IMG/VR virus record: IMGVR_UViG_3300044678_000134
Location: 1 to 27,996 of that record
Length of the DNA stretch: 27,996 nt
Direction: 5' to 3' (one strand)
DNA from: a virus
Below, piece after piece: positions 12,474-20,834 of this stretch. The translations under genes and the position numbers were made by a program. The notes beneath the pieces are model-generated. The model worked only from the letters and a program-made list of their open reading frames with translations, was not told the origin of the DNA and searched no databases. How positions within the stretch are numbered: the stretch's first letter is position 1; each line of letters starts with the position of its first letter.

Positions 12474-15400
12474 TAGATAGCCACCGATACATTGAAGTTT
12501 CCGTTTATAGCTCCAAACTTAGTCAGAGCCTCGACTGTCGCCTCACCTGCTCTGGCACCGCTTACTCTGCTGTCTGCTGTGACATTCACATAATAGTTAT
12601 TGACTGTGGTTCCTCCAGCAGCTGTGGCAGCAGCAGCAAGCTCTGCCGTGCTCATACCTGACCGAATACCCGATAGGTCAATGGCTCTACCTGCTTCAAT
12701 ATCTGCTTCAAGGCTTCTGTAGATGTTTCTCTTGACTTCAGCACCAGCTCGTTTTGTAGCGTCTCCTACGCTAGTTATGTAGGCACTTGCTTGAGCAATT
12801 AGTTCACGGATTCTCGTCAGAGCAGCTTGATCAATCTTTGGCGGCTCCTTGAGGGCCTCTGGGACTGGAATAGCAGCAATCTCGCTAGCAGCAGTTGCCC
12901 TAGCAGCATCGGCAGCAGCCTTGGCAGCAATGTCTACCTGAACGCTCAGAGATGCTTGGAAGGCGGCGTTGAAGGCTTGAGCCATGACACGAGCTTGATT
13001 CTCCAGCTCAGCTTGCTTTGACCGAATACCCTCGAGTAGCCCGTTAGCCATGTCAATGCCAGTGCCGTAGAGCGAAGAAGCAACTTCCTCACCTAGAGAA
13101 CCACCTACAGCATCAATCTCTTCAAACAAATCATTGAGCTCATTGATTGTGTCCTTGCCACCCTCTACTAGAGCCTGGGCAGTTTCTCCACCAGCCTCAA
13201 TACCAGCCTCGACCAACTGGTTGAATAGCATGCCGTTCAATCCCATATCACGGAGCTTGCGTAGATTCTCGGCAAAGGTGCGGGCCTTCTCAGCCATAGC
13301 CCTAAAGCCCTCTAGGATGCCTTGTGTCTTGTTTTGGATGCCACCTATGGTCTCTTCATAGGTAGAAGAGATTGTGACCTCAAACTCTCGCATAGAGCCT
13401 CCCAGACGCATCAGAGCACGGCTTACGGAGGTTACGGTGCGGGTCTCAGTCTCTTCTTTTAGCTGACCGAATAGTGAGGTTAGATCAAGGGCAGCAGTAA
13501 AGGCTCGCTTGTAGTTATCAATCAAGCCCTTGGCTAGGTCGAATCGCTCGGCTAGTTCGTCACGCTGACGACCAATCTTTTGAAGCTCAGCAAGCTCAGC
13601 TCGTGCATAAGCACGGAGGTTGTCATAGCCCTCTTGTAGAAGGTCTTTATTCTGGAATGCAGACTTGAGTGCGTTTTCGATGGAATCAAGCTGAGAAACA
13701 AATTGCTCCTCAAACCTGCCCATAGCACGCTCAATGGTTGGTAAAACATCAAAGCCAGCCAAAAGATCAGCAAAGCCCATCCTGGCTTCTTTAGCCTTTT
13801 CAGCAATCGCCTTTAGTTCTTCCTCAAGGCGTGTATCGATTGCGGTAACTTCTTCGTTATATTGTTCTATTTCATCGGCGGCTTTTTTAGCTTCTGCTGC
13901 TAGTTCTTTAGCTCCAGCTGCTGTCCTGTAAAACTGATTTTGTAGGTCTGCAAGAACAATCTTGCCTGACTTGATTTGCTGCCAAACCTTCATCCAGCCT
14001 TCACCAGCAAGGATGGAGCTAATCAAGCCCTCAGAAGCACCACGAAGCCTTAGCTGCTCAGTAGCGGTCTGCTTTTGAATTTCATCTTGTAGATTCTTTT
14101 GGAAGTCGGCAACATAGTCTTTGATTGCCTTCTTGGTCTTTGTATCGGCATCTGAATCCGTGCCAGTGATTATCTGCTTAGGGTCAGGAACAAGACCTTC
14201 TTTGATAGCCCACTCACCACGGGCCATCCATGAATTAGCCCAAGCTCGGTTGCCTCGCTCAAGAGCATCCTTCTGATTAGCAATCTCTTGATTGAGCTGA
14301 ACAACTGCAAGTCTTTGAGCATTTACAGCATCCTTGATGGCAATTTGAGACTTTATCTGGCCTGTCCAGTCAGTATTGAGTAGTCTGCTCCAGTCTCCAG
14401 TAAAGAAGGCATAAGCCATGTCTCCCAAGACCTTGAGGCCAATGACCGTGTTTTCAACCAAGTAAATAACGCTTTGAATAGCATCTGCCACAAACCGAAC
14501 AGCCTCGGTAATACCAGCAAATACAGCTTCAATAGTTAACTGCTCGCCAGTGATTGTCTGGAAGAGCGACTGTATCTGGATAAATAGTGCCGAGACGGAT
14601 TCGCCAACCCTAGTTGTGGGGTCAAGCATGGCTCCAATTAGCTTGACTACCTGACCGAATGTTTCAATAACAGCCATACCCAGCTTGGCAAGAGCTGGCA
14701 TCAGCGTTGTGTTTAGGCTCTGGATGATTGGAACTAGGTCATTGAAAATCTCTTTGATTTCAGGCTCATAGCCTTCAAGTGATTCCCGCAAAGATTGTGT
14801 GAGCTGTCCTAGGGCAGGTAGCAGATTGAATGCAACCGTGTCACGCATGTTATTGAAGGTGGCAGCCAGCTTGAGTTGTTCTACAGCAAGGGTTCCAGTG
14901 CCACGCTCAAATGCACCCTGGGCATCGGCAGATCGCTGGAATAGAAGCTCTACACGGATTTGCTGTTCTGCAAATCTTCTAGCTGCACCAGTCAGATGAT
15001 CTAGTTTTCTTGCTGCTAGTTCCGAGTTGATTTCGGATTGCTTCAGAGCAACACCGAACTTCTCAATCGGGTCATACTCTCCACGGAAGAGAGCAGTCAT
15101 ACCCAACAAAGCTTCTTGAACATCGTATCCATAGGTCAGCGATAGGTCAGTTCCCAACCTAACCAGACGCTCAGTTAGGTCGGCAGTTTCTTCAATCGAA
15201 AAGCCAGATTGCTTTAGAACCGAACCAATAAATGTTGAAGCCTTAGCTGCTTCGTTTTGAGATAGACCAACATCTATGGCAACTTTAGAAAAGTTACGCA
15301 TCTGAGGAGTGACTTGCTCAAATACAGACTTGAGACCGAGCAGGTTACGCTCAAGGTCTCTAGCTCCAGAGATGGCATCAACCGCAAAGTCGGCACCCCT

Positions 15401-15553
15401 CATTCCGACCTGGAATGCGGTAAATGCTAGACCGGCTAAACCTGCTGCCTTACCAAGGTTATTGATGCCCTGACCGAGTTGATTGAACTGCTGAGTAGCA
15501 CGAGCAAAGCCTTGGACAATCGTGGTTAGATTGACATTTATCTTTCCTGCCAT
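12473..15553 (-). CDS. Tail tape measure protein
   Basis: 1026 residues, the longest gene here. It is helical through most of its length, with an N-terminal RATQQFNQLGQGINNLGKAA region, hydrophobic stretches (GLAGLAFTAFQVGMRG; VIETFGQVVKLIGAMLD), and many charged helices (AKEARMGFADLLAG; LQDEIQKQTATEQLRL). It sets tail length and may insert into the host membrane; at about 1.5 angstroms per residue the tail would be near 150 nm. The C-terminus is beta-like (TTVNNYYVNVTADSRVSG). No lysozyme or peptidase insertion is seen. The ATG at 15553 follows GGAAGAGCTAA. Five ACCGAAT motifs lie inside. Confidence 0.9.
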   Translation of the reverse strand: MAGKINVNLTTIVQGFARATQQFNQLGQGINNLGKAAGLAGLAFTAFQVGMRGADFAVDAISGARDLERNLLGLKSVFEQVTPQMRNFSKVAIDVGLSQNEAAKASTFIGSVLKQSGFSIEETADLTERLVRLGTDLSLTYGYDVQEALLGMTALFRGEYDPIEKFGVALKQSEINSELAARKLDHLTGAARRFAEQQIRVELLFQRSADAQGAFERGTGTLAVEQLKLAATFNNMRDTVAFNLLPALGQLTQSLRESLEGYEPEIKEIFNDLVPIIQSLNTTLMPALAKLGMAVIETFGQVVKLIGAMLDPTTRVGESVSALFIQIQSLFQTITGEQLTIEAVFAGITEAVRFVADAIQSVIYLVENTVIGLKVLGDMAYAFFTGDWSRLLNTDWTGQIKSQIAIKDAVNAQRLAVVQLNQEIANQKDALERGNRAWANSWMARGEWAIKEGLVPDPKQIITGTDSDADTKTKKAIKDYVADFQKNLQDEIQKQTATEQLRLRGASEGLISSILAGEGWMKVWQQIKSGKIVLADLQNQFYRTAAGAKELAAEAKKAADEIEQYNEEVTAIDTRLEEELKAIAEKAKEARMGFADLLAGFDVLPTIERAMGRFEEQFVSQLDSIENALKSAFQNKDLLQEGYDNLRAYARAELAELQKIGRQRDELAERFDLAKGLIDNYKRAFTAALDLTSLFGQLKEETETRTVTSVSRALMRLGGSMREFEVTISSTYEETIGGIQNKTQGILEGFRAMAEKARTFAENLRKLRDMGLNGMLFNQLVEAGIEAGGETAQALVEGGKDTINELNDLFEEIDAVGGSLGEEVASSLYGTGIDMANGLLEGIRSKQAELENQARVMAQAFNAAFQASLSVQVDIAAKAAADAARATAASEIAAIPVPEALKEPPKIDQAALTRIRELIAQASAYITSVGDATKRAGAEVKRNIYRSLEADIEAGRAIDLSGIRSGMSTAELAAAATAAGGTTVNNYYVNVTADSRVSGARAGEATVEALTKFGAINGNFNVSVAI

Positions 15554-16261
15554 TTAGCTCTTCCTTAGCAACTCGAGTTCAATCTTCTGATTGATTTCAA
15601 AAATCTTTTGTCTAATTTTACGAGTAACTGCTGGCATTGCCTTTTCTGCTGCTGGGTAGACAATGCGGGAAGCAGTCATTTGTAGTTTGCTCTTAGCATT
15701 TGCAGTTCCTTTTGCAAAGGCCATTGGCACTACACGGTGCTGACGCTTGCCTGGGACTTTTTGACCGTTGATTGTATACATGTAGTCATAGATAGGGGTT
15801 AGGCCCTTACGGCCCTTGGCGTATCTTGCACGACCACCCATGTCAAATAGAACTGTGGCTGGAGATCCGATTTGCAACCGAAGAATGGGGATTCTTTCCA
15901 TCTCACGGTATTTCTTTTTACGGGTATTTGGCAACTGAATTAGAACCGACTTAGAGGGCTTTGCTCCCTTGCCATGCGTGCTACCCCAAGCCAAGCGACC
16001 AAAGTGCACCTGACGCATACCTGACATAGGCGGGTTGGCTTTGTTTGGAATAGCCCTTTTGACAGCTCCCTGAGCGTCTTTACCTATCTCTCGGAAGTCT
16101 CTTCTAAGGGTCTTGATGTAAGTCTGGTCAAGGTCTTTGATAACCGCCATGACTTCATTCCAGTTAGTAATCTCAATTCGCAGAGTGTTGGCTGAACCGA
16201 ATCCCCCAGACTTCATGCCTAGTTCTGTTGCTATTTTGGGAAAAGCCAAGATTACCGCCAA
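15554..16261 (-). CDS. HK97 gp10-like neck/tail-completion protein, displaced position
   Basis: 235 residues, strongly basic. Features of gp10-like proteins: an N-terminal LRIEITNWNEVMAVIKDLDQTYIKTLRRDFREIG helix pair, VKRAIP-type segment after it, and a beta-rich middle (VLIQLPNTRKK, PILRLQIGS) before a C-terminal helix (MPAVTRKIRQKIFEI). Such proteins normally lie between connector and tail terminator; here the gene is downstream of GT, directly before the tape measure. The start is a TTG at 16261 with AAGGA four bases upstream. A terminator hairpin precedes it, so its expression and that of the tape measure may be reduced relative to the major tail protein. Family call is moderate. Confidence 0.55.
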   Translation of the reverse strand: MAVILAFPKIATELGMKSGGFGSANTLRIEITNWNEVMAVIKDLDQTYIKTLRRDFREIGKDAQGAVKRAIPNKANPPMSGMRQVHFGRLAWGSTHGKGAKPSKSVLIQLPNTRKKKYREMERIPILRLQIGSPATVLFDMGGRARYAKGRKGLTPIYDYMYTINGQKVPGKRQHRVVPMAFAKGTANAKSKLQMTASRIVYPAAEKAMPAVTRKIRQKIFEINQKIELELLRKS

Positions 16262-16283
16262 TCAATCCTTACAAGTTTACCGC

Positions 16284-16310
16284 TAAAAGAAAAACCGCCC
16301 CGAAGGGCGG
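16284..16310 (-). terminator. Rho-independent terminator with UUCG loop after GT
   Basis: On the - strand CCGCCC (16310-16305), loop TTCG, GGGCGG (16300-16295), then TTTTTCTTTT. The UUCG loop gives extra stability. It lies six bases after the GT stop and before the gp10-like gene; partial termination here would set tail-protein stoichiometry, because no new promoter is obvious for the tape measure. Confidence 0.8.
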
Positions 16311-16315
16311 CTTCC

Positions 16316-16713
16316 CTATTTAGGCATGTTTCTTGCTACAAGCCATCTATGCATAGTCCATAGCATGCGTTCTGATTCTTGCATCAAAACGCTAGGTGCT
16401 ATGCCAGTTTCTACGGCAAGACCAGCGATAAACCAGTGAGCTGAGGAATCCCCCAGCCCCCTTATTTTGGGTCGCTGTCAGAATCTCCAACCGAAGCAAC
16501 TGTTTCCAGCCACTTGTCGAAGTCGTCTTTTGTCGAGCCGGTTCGCTTCTCGGAATGCCAAGCCAAGAAGAGCAAGTGGCTTAACTTGGTCTCGGCTCCG
16601 ATAGCTGAAATTGATACTTCATACTTATCTTCAAAAGCAACTAAATCTGCTGCGTTGCAAACAACGAGCTTCTTAGTTCCATTCTCGTAAGTAACTTGTA
16701 GGTTGATTTTCAA
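16316..16713 (-). CDS. Tail assembly chaperone GT, -1 frameshift product
   Basis: The long chaperone made by -1 slippage. The G frame reads GAC CCA AAA TAA; the heptamer CCCAAAA (16471-16465) fits X-XXY-YYZ, and slipping gives CCC AAA ATA AGG, extending the protein by 49 residues to a stop at 16316-16318 (132 in total). The added part contains AHWFIAGLAVETGIAPSVLM and MLWTMHRWLVARN, which is typical GT C-terminal sequence. Eight bases downstream of the slip site a six-pair hairpin (CTGGGG with CCTCAG, 16456-16441) could stimulate the shift. G and GT bind the tape measure during tail assembly. Confidence 0.85.
16462..16713 (-). CDS. Tail assembly chaperone G
   Basis: 83 residues made without frameshifting. 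Ubiquitin-like N-terminus (MKINLQVTYENGTKKLVVCN), then helices (ADLVAFEDKYEVS; KLSHLLFLAWHSEKR) and an acidic C-terminus (SVGDSDSDPK). DKW near residue 66 and the FLAWHS segment are typical of actinophage G proteins. The start is a TTG at 16713 with AAGGAG five bases upstream. The gene follows the major tail protein by nine bases. Confidence 0.85.
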   Translation of the reverse strand: MKINLQVTYENGTKKLVVCNAADLVAFEDKYEVSISAIGAETKLSHLLFLAWHSEKRTGSTKDDFDKWLETVASVGDSDSDPK

Positions 16714-16722
16714 TTTTGCTCC

Positions 16723-17136
16723 TTATGCAGTTGCGTAGCTAACTTCTCCGGTGGTCGGGAAGGTAACTGAGAATGTGCTTAGGTCTCCAACTGCACCGCT
16801 AACTGGGGTGAAGCTGTTGATTAGCACGGTTGCTGTATATGCAGGGGTGTTCTGCGATGCAGCAGTTCCGTTAGCAGCGATTAGAACTACTGTTCCGATT
16901 GTTCCAACTAAAGGCTGGAAAATACGGGATACAGCACCTGTTCCAAAGTCGCTGTGGAAGTCAAGTGAAACCTGACCTGATTTTAGGCCCCCAATAACTT
17001 CAGTCCAGCCATTTGAACCGAAATCTGTTGTGGTCACCTCGGCGGCGTTGATCACCAGCTCTGCTCTCGCACACGAGCTGGAGAAATCGTTACCGTTCAA
17101 GGTCACCTTGGTGCCTGTAGCAATGAACTTTGCCAA
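16723..17136 (-). CDS. Major tail protein
   Basis: 137 residues, all-beta, forming the tail tube by stacking. Signs are FIATGTKVTLNGNDFSSSC at the start, AELVINAAEVTTTDFGSNGW, and the position between tail terminator and G/GT. It is small for a major tail protein and has no C-terminal Ig-like domain. Although the product should be abundant, the start is a TTG (17136) with a strong AAGGAG five bases upstream; no in-frame ATG or GTG lies near it. Confidence 0.8.
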   Translation of the reverse strand: MAKFIATGTKVTLNGNDFSSSCARAELVINAAEVTTTDFGSNGWTEVIGGLKSGQVSLDFHSDFGTGAVSRIFQPLVGTIGTVVLIAANGTAASQNTPAYTATVLINSFTPVSGAVGDLSTFSVTFPTTGEVSYATA

Positions 17137-17147
17137 TTTATCTCCTT

Positions 17148-17549
17148 TTATGCATAGACGGTGACTGTGAATTCAGCCGCCAAGTAGGTTTGGTCGTTTA
17201 TGGTTATAGACCCCACCGAACCTGAGCTCACAACCCGAAGGTCTTGAACCAAACCCGATAGTGTCCTGTCTGATTCTACCGCAACCTTGACAGACTGCTC
17301 GCCTGAAGGAAACATGTAAGAATCAAGCTTTCTTTGCATCGTGCGTTCTGCTGCACGACCAACTATTACCGTGATGGTGAATGTATAAAGGTTTAGACCG
17401 CTTTGATAAGCCTGATCGTATTCAACTGATTCCAAGCCAACTAAAGCCACTGGAGGGCTTGGATTATCAATTAGCTCAGACGCTGTTCTCAGCCCAGGGA
17501 TGGTAGCTAGGTTAGTTGCTAAGCCGTCTCTGATGTCACTGATGCTCAC
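17148..17549 (-). CDS. Tail terminator-like protein
   Basis: 133 residues: an N-terminal helix (ISDIRDGLATNLATIPGLR), then beta strands (LNLYTFTITVIVGRAAERTMQRKLDSYM) and VRVVS...YLAAEFTVTVYA-type end. This arrangement, with a helix packed on a sheet, fits gpU-like tail terminators that cap the tail tube and meet the head. Gene order (connector, this, major tail protein) agrees. The GTG start at 17549 shares its G with the previous TAG. Confidence 0.7.
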   Translation of the reverse strand: MSISDIRDGLATNLATIPGLRTASELIDNPSPPVALVGLESVEYDQAYQSGLNLYTFTITVIVGRAAERTMQRKLDSYMFPSGEQSVKVAVESDRTLSGLVQDLRVVSSGSVGSITINDQTYLAAEFTVTVYA

Positions 17550-18145
17550 TAAGCCATCCTCATTTTCTTGAATGGCATAATCAAGGCTTCGATGTCTGGG
17601 TCAATACGGCTTACACGGATAACGCCCAGTTCGCCCACGCCAGCAACACCAAGTGGTGAATCCATACGCTTGTAAAGTCTCATGGACAAAAGAATCGTTG
17701 CCATCTTGATTGCTCGTGGCACTGAGCTCCAACCAAATGTTCCAACTACCTGCACGGTTGCTTCTTCCATTGCAAGAGGGAACCAATAGTCGTCAATAGC
17801 TCTGATTTGTGTAGCAGGAGAGGGAATGCCCCCAGCAAGACTGTTGAGTGGCTCTAGTTGGTAGTCCTTAGCTGCCCAAGTCACATCGAATACTCCATCA
17901 GCAGCGGTGGAGGTTTTTAGACTGGTAAGACTGACCAAATCATCAATTTCGCACACGAAACTGTCTCTGGGGGCAAAGATTCTGGTCGCACCAACGGTCT
18001 GATAGAACTGCCTTTCGCAGATGTCATCAATCTGCCGAGAAGCCGTTTCAATGCTCAGCTCCAGAATTGTGTCGTCAACCGAATCTGTGATTCTGAGTGC
18101 GTCTTTGACTTCTTGCAGAGTGCAGTATGCGTTGGTGAGTGCCAT
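17549..18145 (-). CDS. Head-tail connector (gp6-like adaptor)
   Basis: 198 residues with the helical adaptor signature: LTNAYCTLQEVKDALRITD, DTILELSIETASRQIDDICERQFY, then FAPRDS and a C-terminal IKMATILLSMRLYKRMDSPLG helix. In HK97- and SPP1-like phages this protein forms a ring below the portal. It is longer than the ~100-residue minimal form, with a beta insertion in the middle. It is the first tail-side gene after the glycan cassette. ACCGAAT at 18078. Confidence 0.8.
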   Translation of the reverse strand: MALTNAYCTLQEVKDALRITDSVDDTILELSIETASRQIDDICERQFYQTVGATRIFAPRDSFVCEIDDLVSLTSLKTSTAADGVFDVTWAAKDYQLEPLNSLAGGIPSPATQIRAIDDYWFPLAMEEATVQVVGTFGWSSVPRAIKMATILLSMRLYKRMDSPLGVAGVGELGVIRVSRIDPDIEALIMPFKKMRMA

Positions 18146-18160
18146 GCTTTTATTCTACAG

Positions 18161-19159
18161 CTAGAACCAACGCTGAGACCATGTGGCGGGTAAGCGATCA
18201 CTCTCAATCTCTATGGGTAGGTGATACTCAAAATCCTTTACCCCTCTAGCCCTTATCCAATCAACCAGTTCCCTCAAGCCATTTTCTAGGGTCGTAGAGG
18301 TTTGATACCCAAGTAGCCTTCTTGCCTTGTCACTGCTGCATAGAGCTATCTTTACTTCCTGCGGTCTACCGCCGGTGTAGATAGGCTTGAATGTCGTGCC
18401 GACAATGCTTTGTAGCTTCTCTGCCAATTCATTGATAGTGATTGGTTCTTCGTCTGGCCCTATGTTTATTACCTGCCCCAATGCCTCGTCTGACATACAG
18501 GCAACATAAAGAGGGTCTACAACATCCTGAATAAAGCTAAAGCATCGCATTTGCTGACCATCGCCATAGATAATCGGGGGTTGATTCTGAAGCAACCTAT
18601 TAGCCATGATTGAGGCGACATTTCTAAACGGGTCGTCATACTTTTGTCTTGGGCCAATGATGTTATGTGGCACTAAAACAACCCATTCAAGCCCGTGTGT
18701 GTTGCATAGATTTTCCACTAGCTTTTCGCTTGCCAGCTTTGCTATACCGTATGGATCTTGTGGCTTAGGCTGCATATCCTCTGTATACGGAGTATCAATC
18801 GTGCCGTATCGAGCCATGCTTGATAAGTAAACGAACTTTTTTACCTTTGCTTTGATTGACTGAGATAGAAGCTCTGTAGTAGCTTGGGTTGTATTGGAGA
18901 CAACCAGTGCTGGGGAAAACACGCTCAGGCCCTCATAGGCAGTGCAAGCAGCATGAATGACTAAATCAACATCAGTCAATAAATCCTGAACCGAATCTTT
19001 TACCAAGTCTCGGGCATAAAATCTTGCACCATCGGGGACATTATCAACATAACCGCCAATCAGCGAATCTACCCCCACAACCGAATGTCCTTCTTGTAAA
19101 AATCTATCGGCTAGGTGTGAGCCCAAGAATCCGGCTATGCCAGTAATGAATACTTTCAC
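18161..19159 (-). CDS. NAD-dependent sugar-nucleotide epimerase (extended SDR, GalE-like)
   Basis: 332 residues of the extended short-chain dehydrogenase family. TGIAGFLGS (6-14) binds NAD; LSSMARYG carries the catalytic serine; YGIAK (in DPYGIAKLASE) the Tyr-x3-Lys pair; VPHNIIGP and GDGQQMRCFSFIQDV are typical substrate-side segments of UDP-glucose 4-epimerases and dTDP-sugar dehydratases. It would make the activated sugar for the neighbouring transferases. The exact substrate cannot be read from sequence. The GTG start overlaps the upstream TGA. The C-terminal ~25 residues (LPIEIESDRLPATWSQRWF) are an unusual extension. Motifs at 18990 and 19080. Confidence 0.88.
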   Translation of the reverse strand: MKVFITGIAGFLGSHLADRFLQEGHSVVGVDSLIGGYVDNVPDGARFYARDLVKDSVQDLLTDVDLVIHAACTAYEGLSVFSPALVVSNTTQATTELLSQSIKAKVKKFVYLSSMARYGTIDTPYTEDMQPKPQDPYGIAKLASEKLVENLCNTHGLEWVVLVPHNIIGPRQKYDDPFRNVASIMANRLLQNQPPIIYGDGQQMRCFSFIQDVVDPLYVACMSDEALGQVINIGPDEEPITINELAEKLQSIVGTTFKPIYTGGRPQEVKIALCSSDKARRLLGYQTSTTLENGLRELVDWIRARGVKDFEYHLPIEIESDRLPATWSQRWF

Positions 19160-19812
19160 CAGTTATTCCTTCTCCGTATGACCAAAGACCATTCTCCTGA
19201 ATTTAGTCGATTCTCTTGTTTTTTCTGATTGAAGTAAGCTTCGTTGGCTCTGTAAGTTTCTGAGTTCCTAGCAGCATAGTGATTGTTGCTCTTGAAGGTC
19301 ATTTGCCCGTCATGGATCATGGGCAAATTGGCTTTGGTTACTGAAAACCCCATTTCTGTAACCCTCCATTCAAATTCATCATCTTCAAAGTTCATCGGGA
19401 AGATAGCTTCATCGAATAACCCACAGGCTTCAAAGACTTTTGCTCCAACCGAAAATAGTTGCCAATGAGGCCACATCTCAGAGATTGTCACTTTGTCTGC
19501 GGCGGATTCTTGCTGAAGTTTTTGTAAAGTCCCTGGAGCAAACACACAATCATTTGAAGTGAAGTAAAAGACTTCTTCAAAGGGGTAATTCTTTACTCCT
19601 AGATTCCAAGCAGGTGCTATACCTAGGTTGCTATAAATGTTTATTACATCCATTGCCAACACATTTGGATTGTTTGATACGGGCCCTTCCAAACCTTGAT
19701 GAATTCCCCAGCCATTGTCAATAATCAAAAGTCTTTCAACTGGATAGTCAATGCTCTCAATCATTCTGTTGAGCAGGTCATAGCGGTTTAGGACTGGAAC
19801 TATAAGTTTCAT
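19156..19812 (-). CDS. Glycosyltransferase, GT2-like (GT-A fold)
   Basis: 218 residues. Starts MKLIVPVLNRYDLLNRMIESI, the usual GT-A nucleotide-sugar strand and helix; NLGIAPAWNLGV is the donor-loop motif of GT2 enzymes; YFTSNDC takes the place of the metal-binding DxD, and FEDDEFEWRV supplies the acidic catalytic end. It would transfer one sugar residue. At 218 residues it is a minimal catalytic domain without membrane segments. The ATG at 19812 overlaps the preceding stop (TGATG type), so it is coupled to the other transferases. Confidence 0.8.
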   Translation of the reverse strand: MKLIVPVLNRYDLLNRMIESIDYPVERLLIIDNGWGIHQGLEGPVSNNPNVLAMDVINIYSNLGIAPAWNLGVKNYPFEEVFYFTSNDCVFAPGTLQKLQQESAADKVTISEMWPHWQLFSVGAKVFEACGLFDEAIFPMNFEDDEFEWRVTEMGFSVTKANLPMIHDGQMTFKSNNHYAARNSETYRANEAYFNQKKQENRLNSGEWSLVIRRRNNW

Positions 19813-20834
19813 CAGACCACCGAGAATACTGTTTCATTGAATCGTTTGCCAATAACATCCCAAGAATACCCCTTGGCAAGCTCTAGGTTCGATTCTGAGA
19901 CACTTTTGTATTGAAGTGGTGTCTTTAGCTTATCTAGCCATTCTGTGACTTCCTGTGGCGTTCTAGCTATCAAACAACCCGTGCTGTAGCCCCTAGCTCC
20001 AACTATGGTGCTAATAACTGGTAGTCCATAGCTGATTGCCTTGATGACCTTTAGTGAGGTGCCTGATCCTGCCCCCATAAGGTTTACAAATGCATGAGCT
20101 GATAGGAATAGCTGATGTAGGGTTGATGGCTCTACATGCCCCAGCAGTTTGACATTTGGCTGATTGCTACGAATGAATTGACTGCACTGCCCAGCAATGA
20201 CTATCTGGTAATCTGGCAAGAACTCGGCAATACTTGCAAGGGCCATAGCCGCACCTATGTTTGGCGGATGACCGCTACCGACAAAGAGAAGAATGTCTGA
20301 ACCGAATCCTTTTGTGTTTACCTCTGGTGGCAGATTGACACCATTTGGTATCAAAGTCATCGGACTATCAGACTGAATCTCATCTTCAGTAGAGCAATAA
20401 GTCACATGATCTGCTTGTAAAGCAATCTTTTCCACTCTGGCAGTAGCTTCTTGTATTTCTGGGCCACCGATAAGTTGTTTGATTCTTGTTTCGTTATTGT
20501 GTGCATCATAAACGAATCTTTGAGTTTGGATTGCCTCTACTTGCCAAGGATGCTCAAGAATAATTAGGTCAGGCTCAATGATTCCTAGGACTGATTTGAA
20601 GGTCTCAGGAGTGCCTTCTATAACTGCTAAATCCCATTCCTTGTGACGCACATAGTGAGGCAACGGTAATGCTGTAAGCGTTAGGTTGTTGTGCCTCATG
20701 CGTTGCGGTTCACCGAATGTTGGAATCAAAACATCTATTTCGTTTTCCACACGGCTAAGTAAGTTGTAGATTCTTTCCCCGCCACCAAATTGAGCTCCTA
20801 CAAACGGGAATGGAGCTAGGGCAGTTATCTTCAC
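19812..20834 (-). CDS. Glycosyltransferase, GT4-like (GT-B fold)
   Basis: 340 residues from GTG 20834 (MKITALAPFPFVGAQFGGGERIYNL). GT-B features: the N-terminal GGGERIYNL loop, YDAHNNETR, LIPNGVNLPPE, LLFVGSGHPPNIGAA opening the C-terminal Rossmann domain, and GSGTSLKVIKAISYGLPVIST, the conserved donor site in which the usual E-x7-E is replaced by S-x2-K...S. It would use a nucleotide sugar to modify a capsid, tail or surface glycan. It overlaps the previous gene as GTGA; the longer frame to 20876 lies inside that gene. Confidence 0.82.
   Translation of the reverse strand: MKITALAPFPFVGAQFGGGERIYNLLSRVENEIDVLIPTFGEPQRMRHNNLTLTALPLPHYVRHKEWDLAVIEGTPETFKSVLGIIEPDLIILEHPWQVEAIQTQRFVYDAHNNETRIKQLIGGPEIQEATARVEKIALQADHVTYCSTEDEIQSDSPMTLIPNGVNLPPEVNTKGFGSDILLFVGSGHPPNIGAAMALASIAEFLPDYQIVIAGQCSQFIRSNQPNVKLLGHVEPSTLHQLFLSAHAFVNLMGAGSGTSLKVIKAISYGLPVISTIVGARGYSTGCLIARTPQEVTEWLDKLKTPLQYKSVSESNLELAKGYSWDVIGKRFNETVFSVV

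Noticed and set aside
13552-13806. Extra frames inside the tape measure gene
   Set aside because: Out-of-frame translations of a long helical gene with no ribosome site or recognisable motif.
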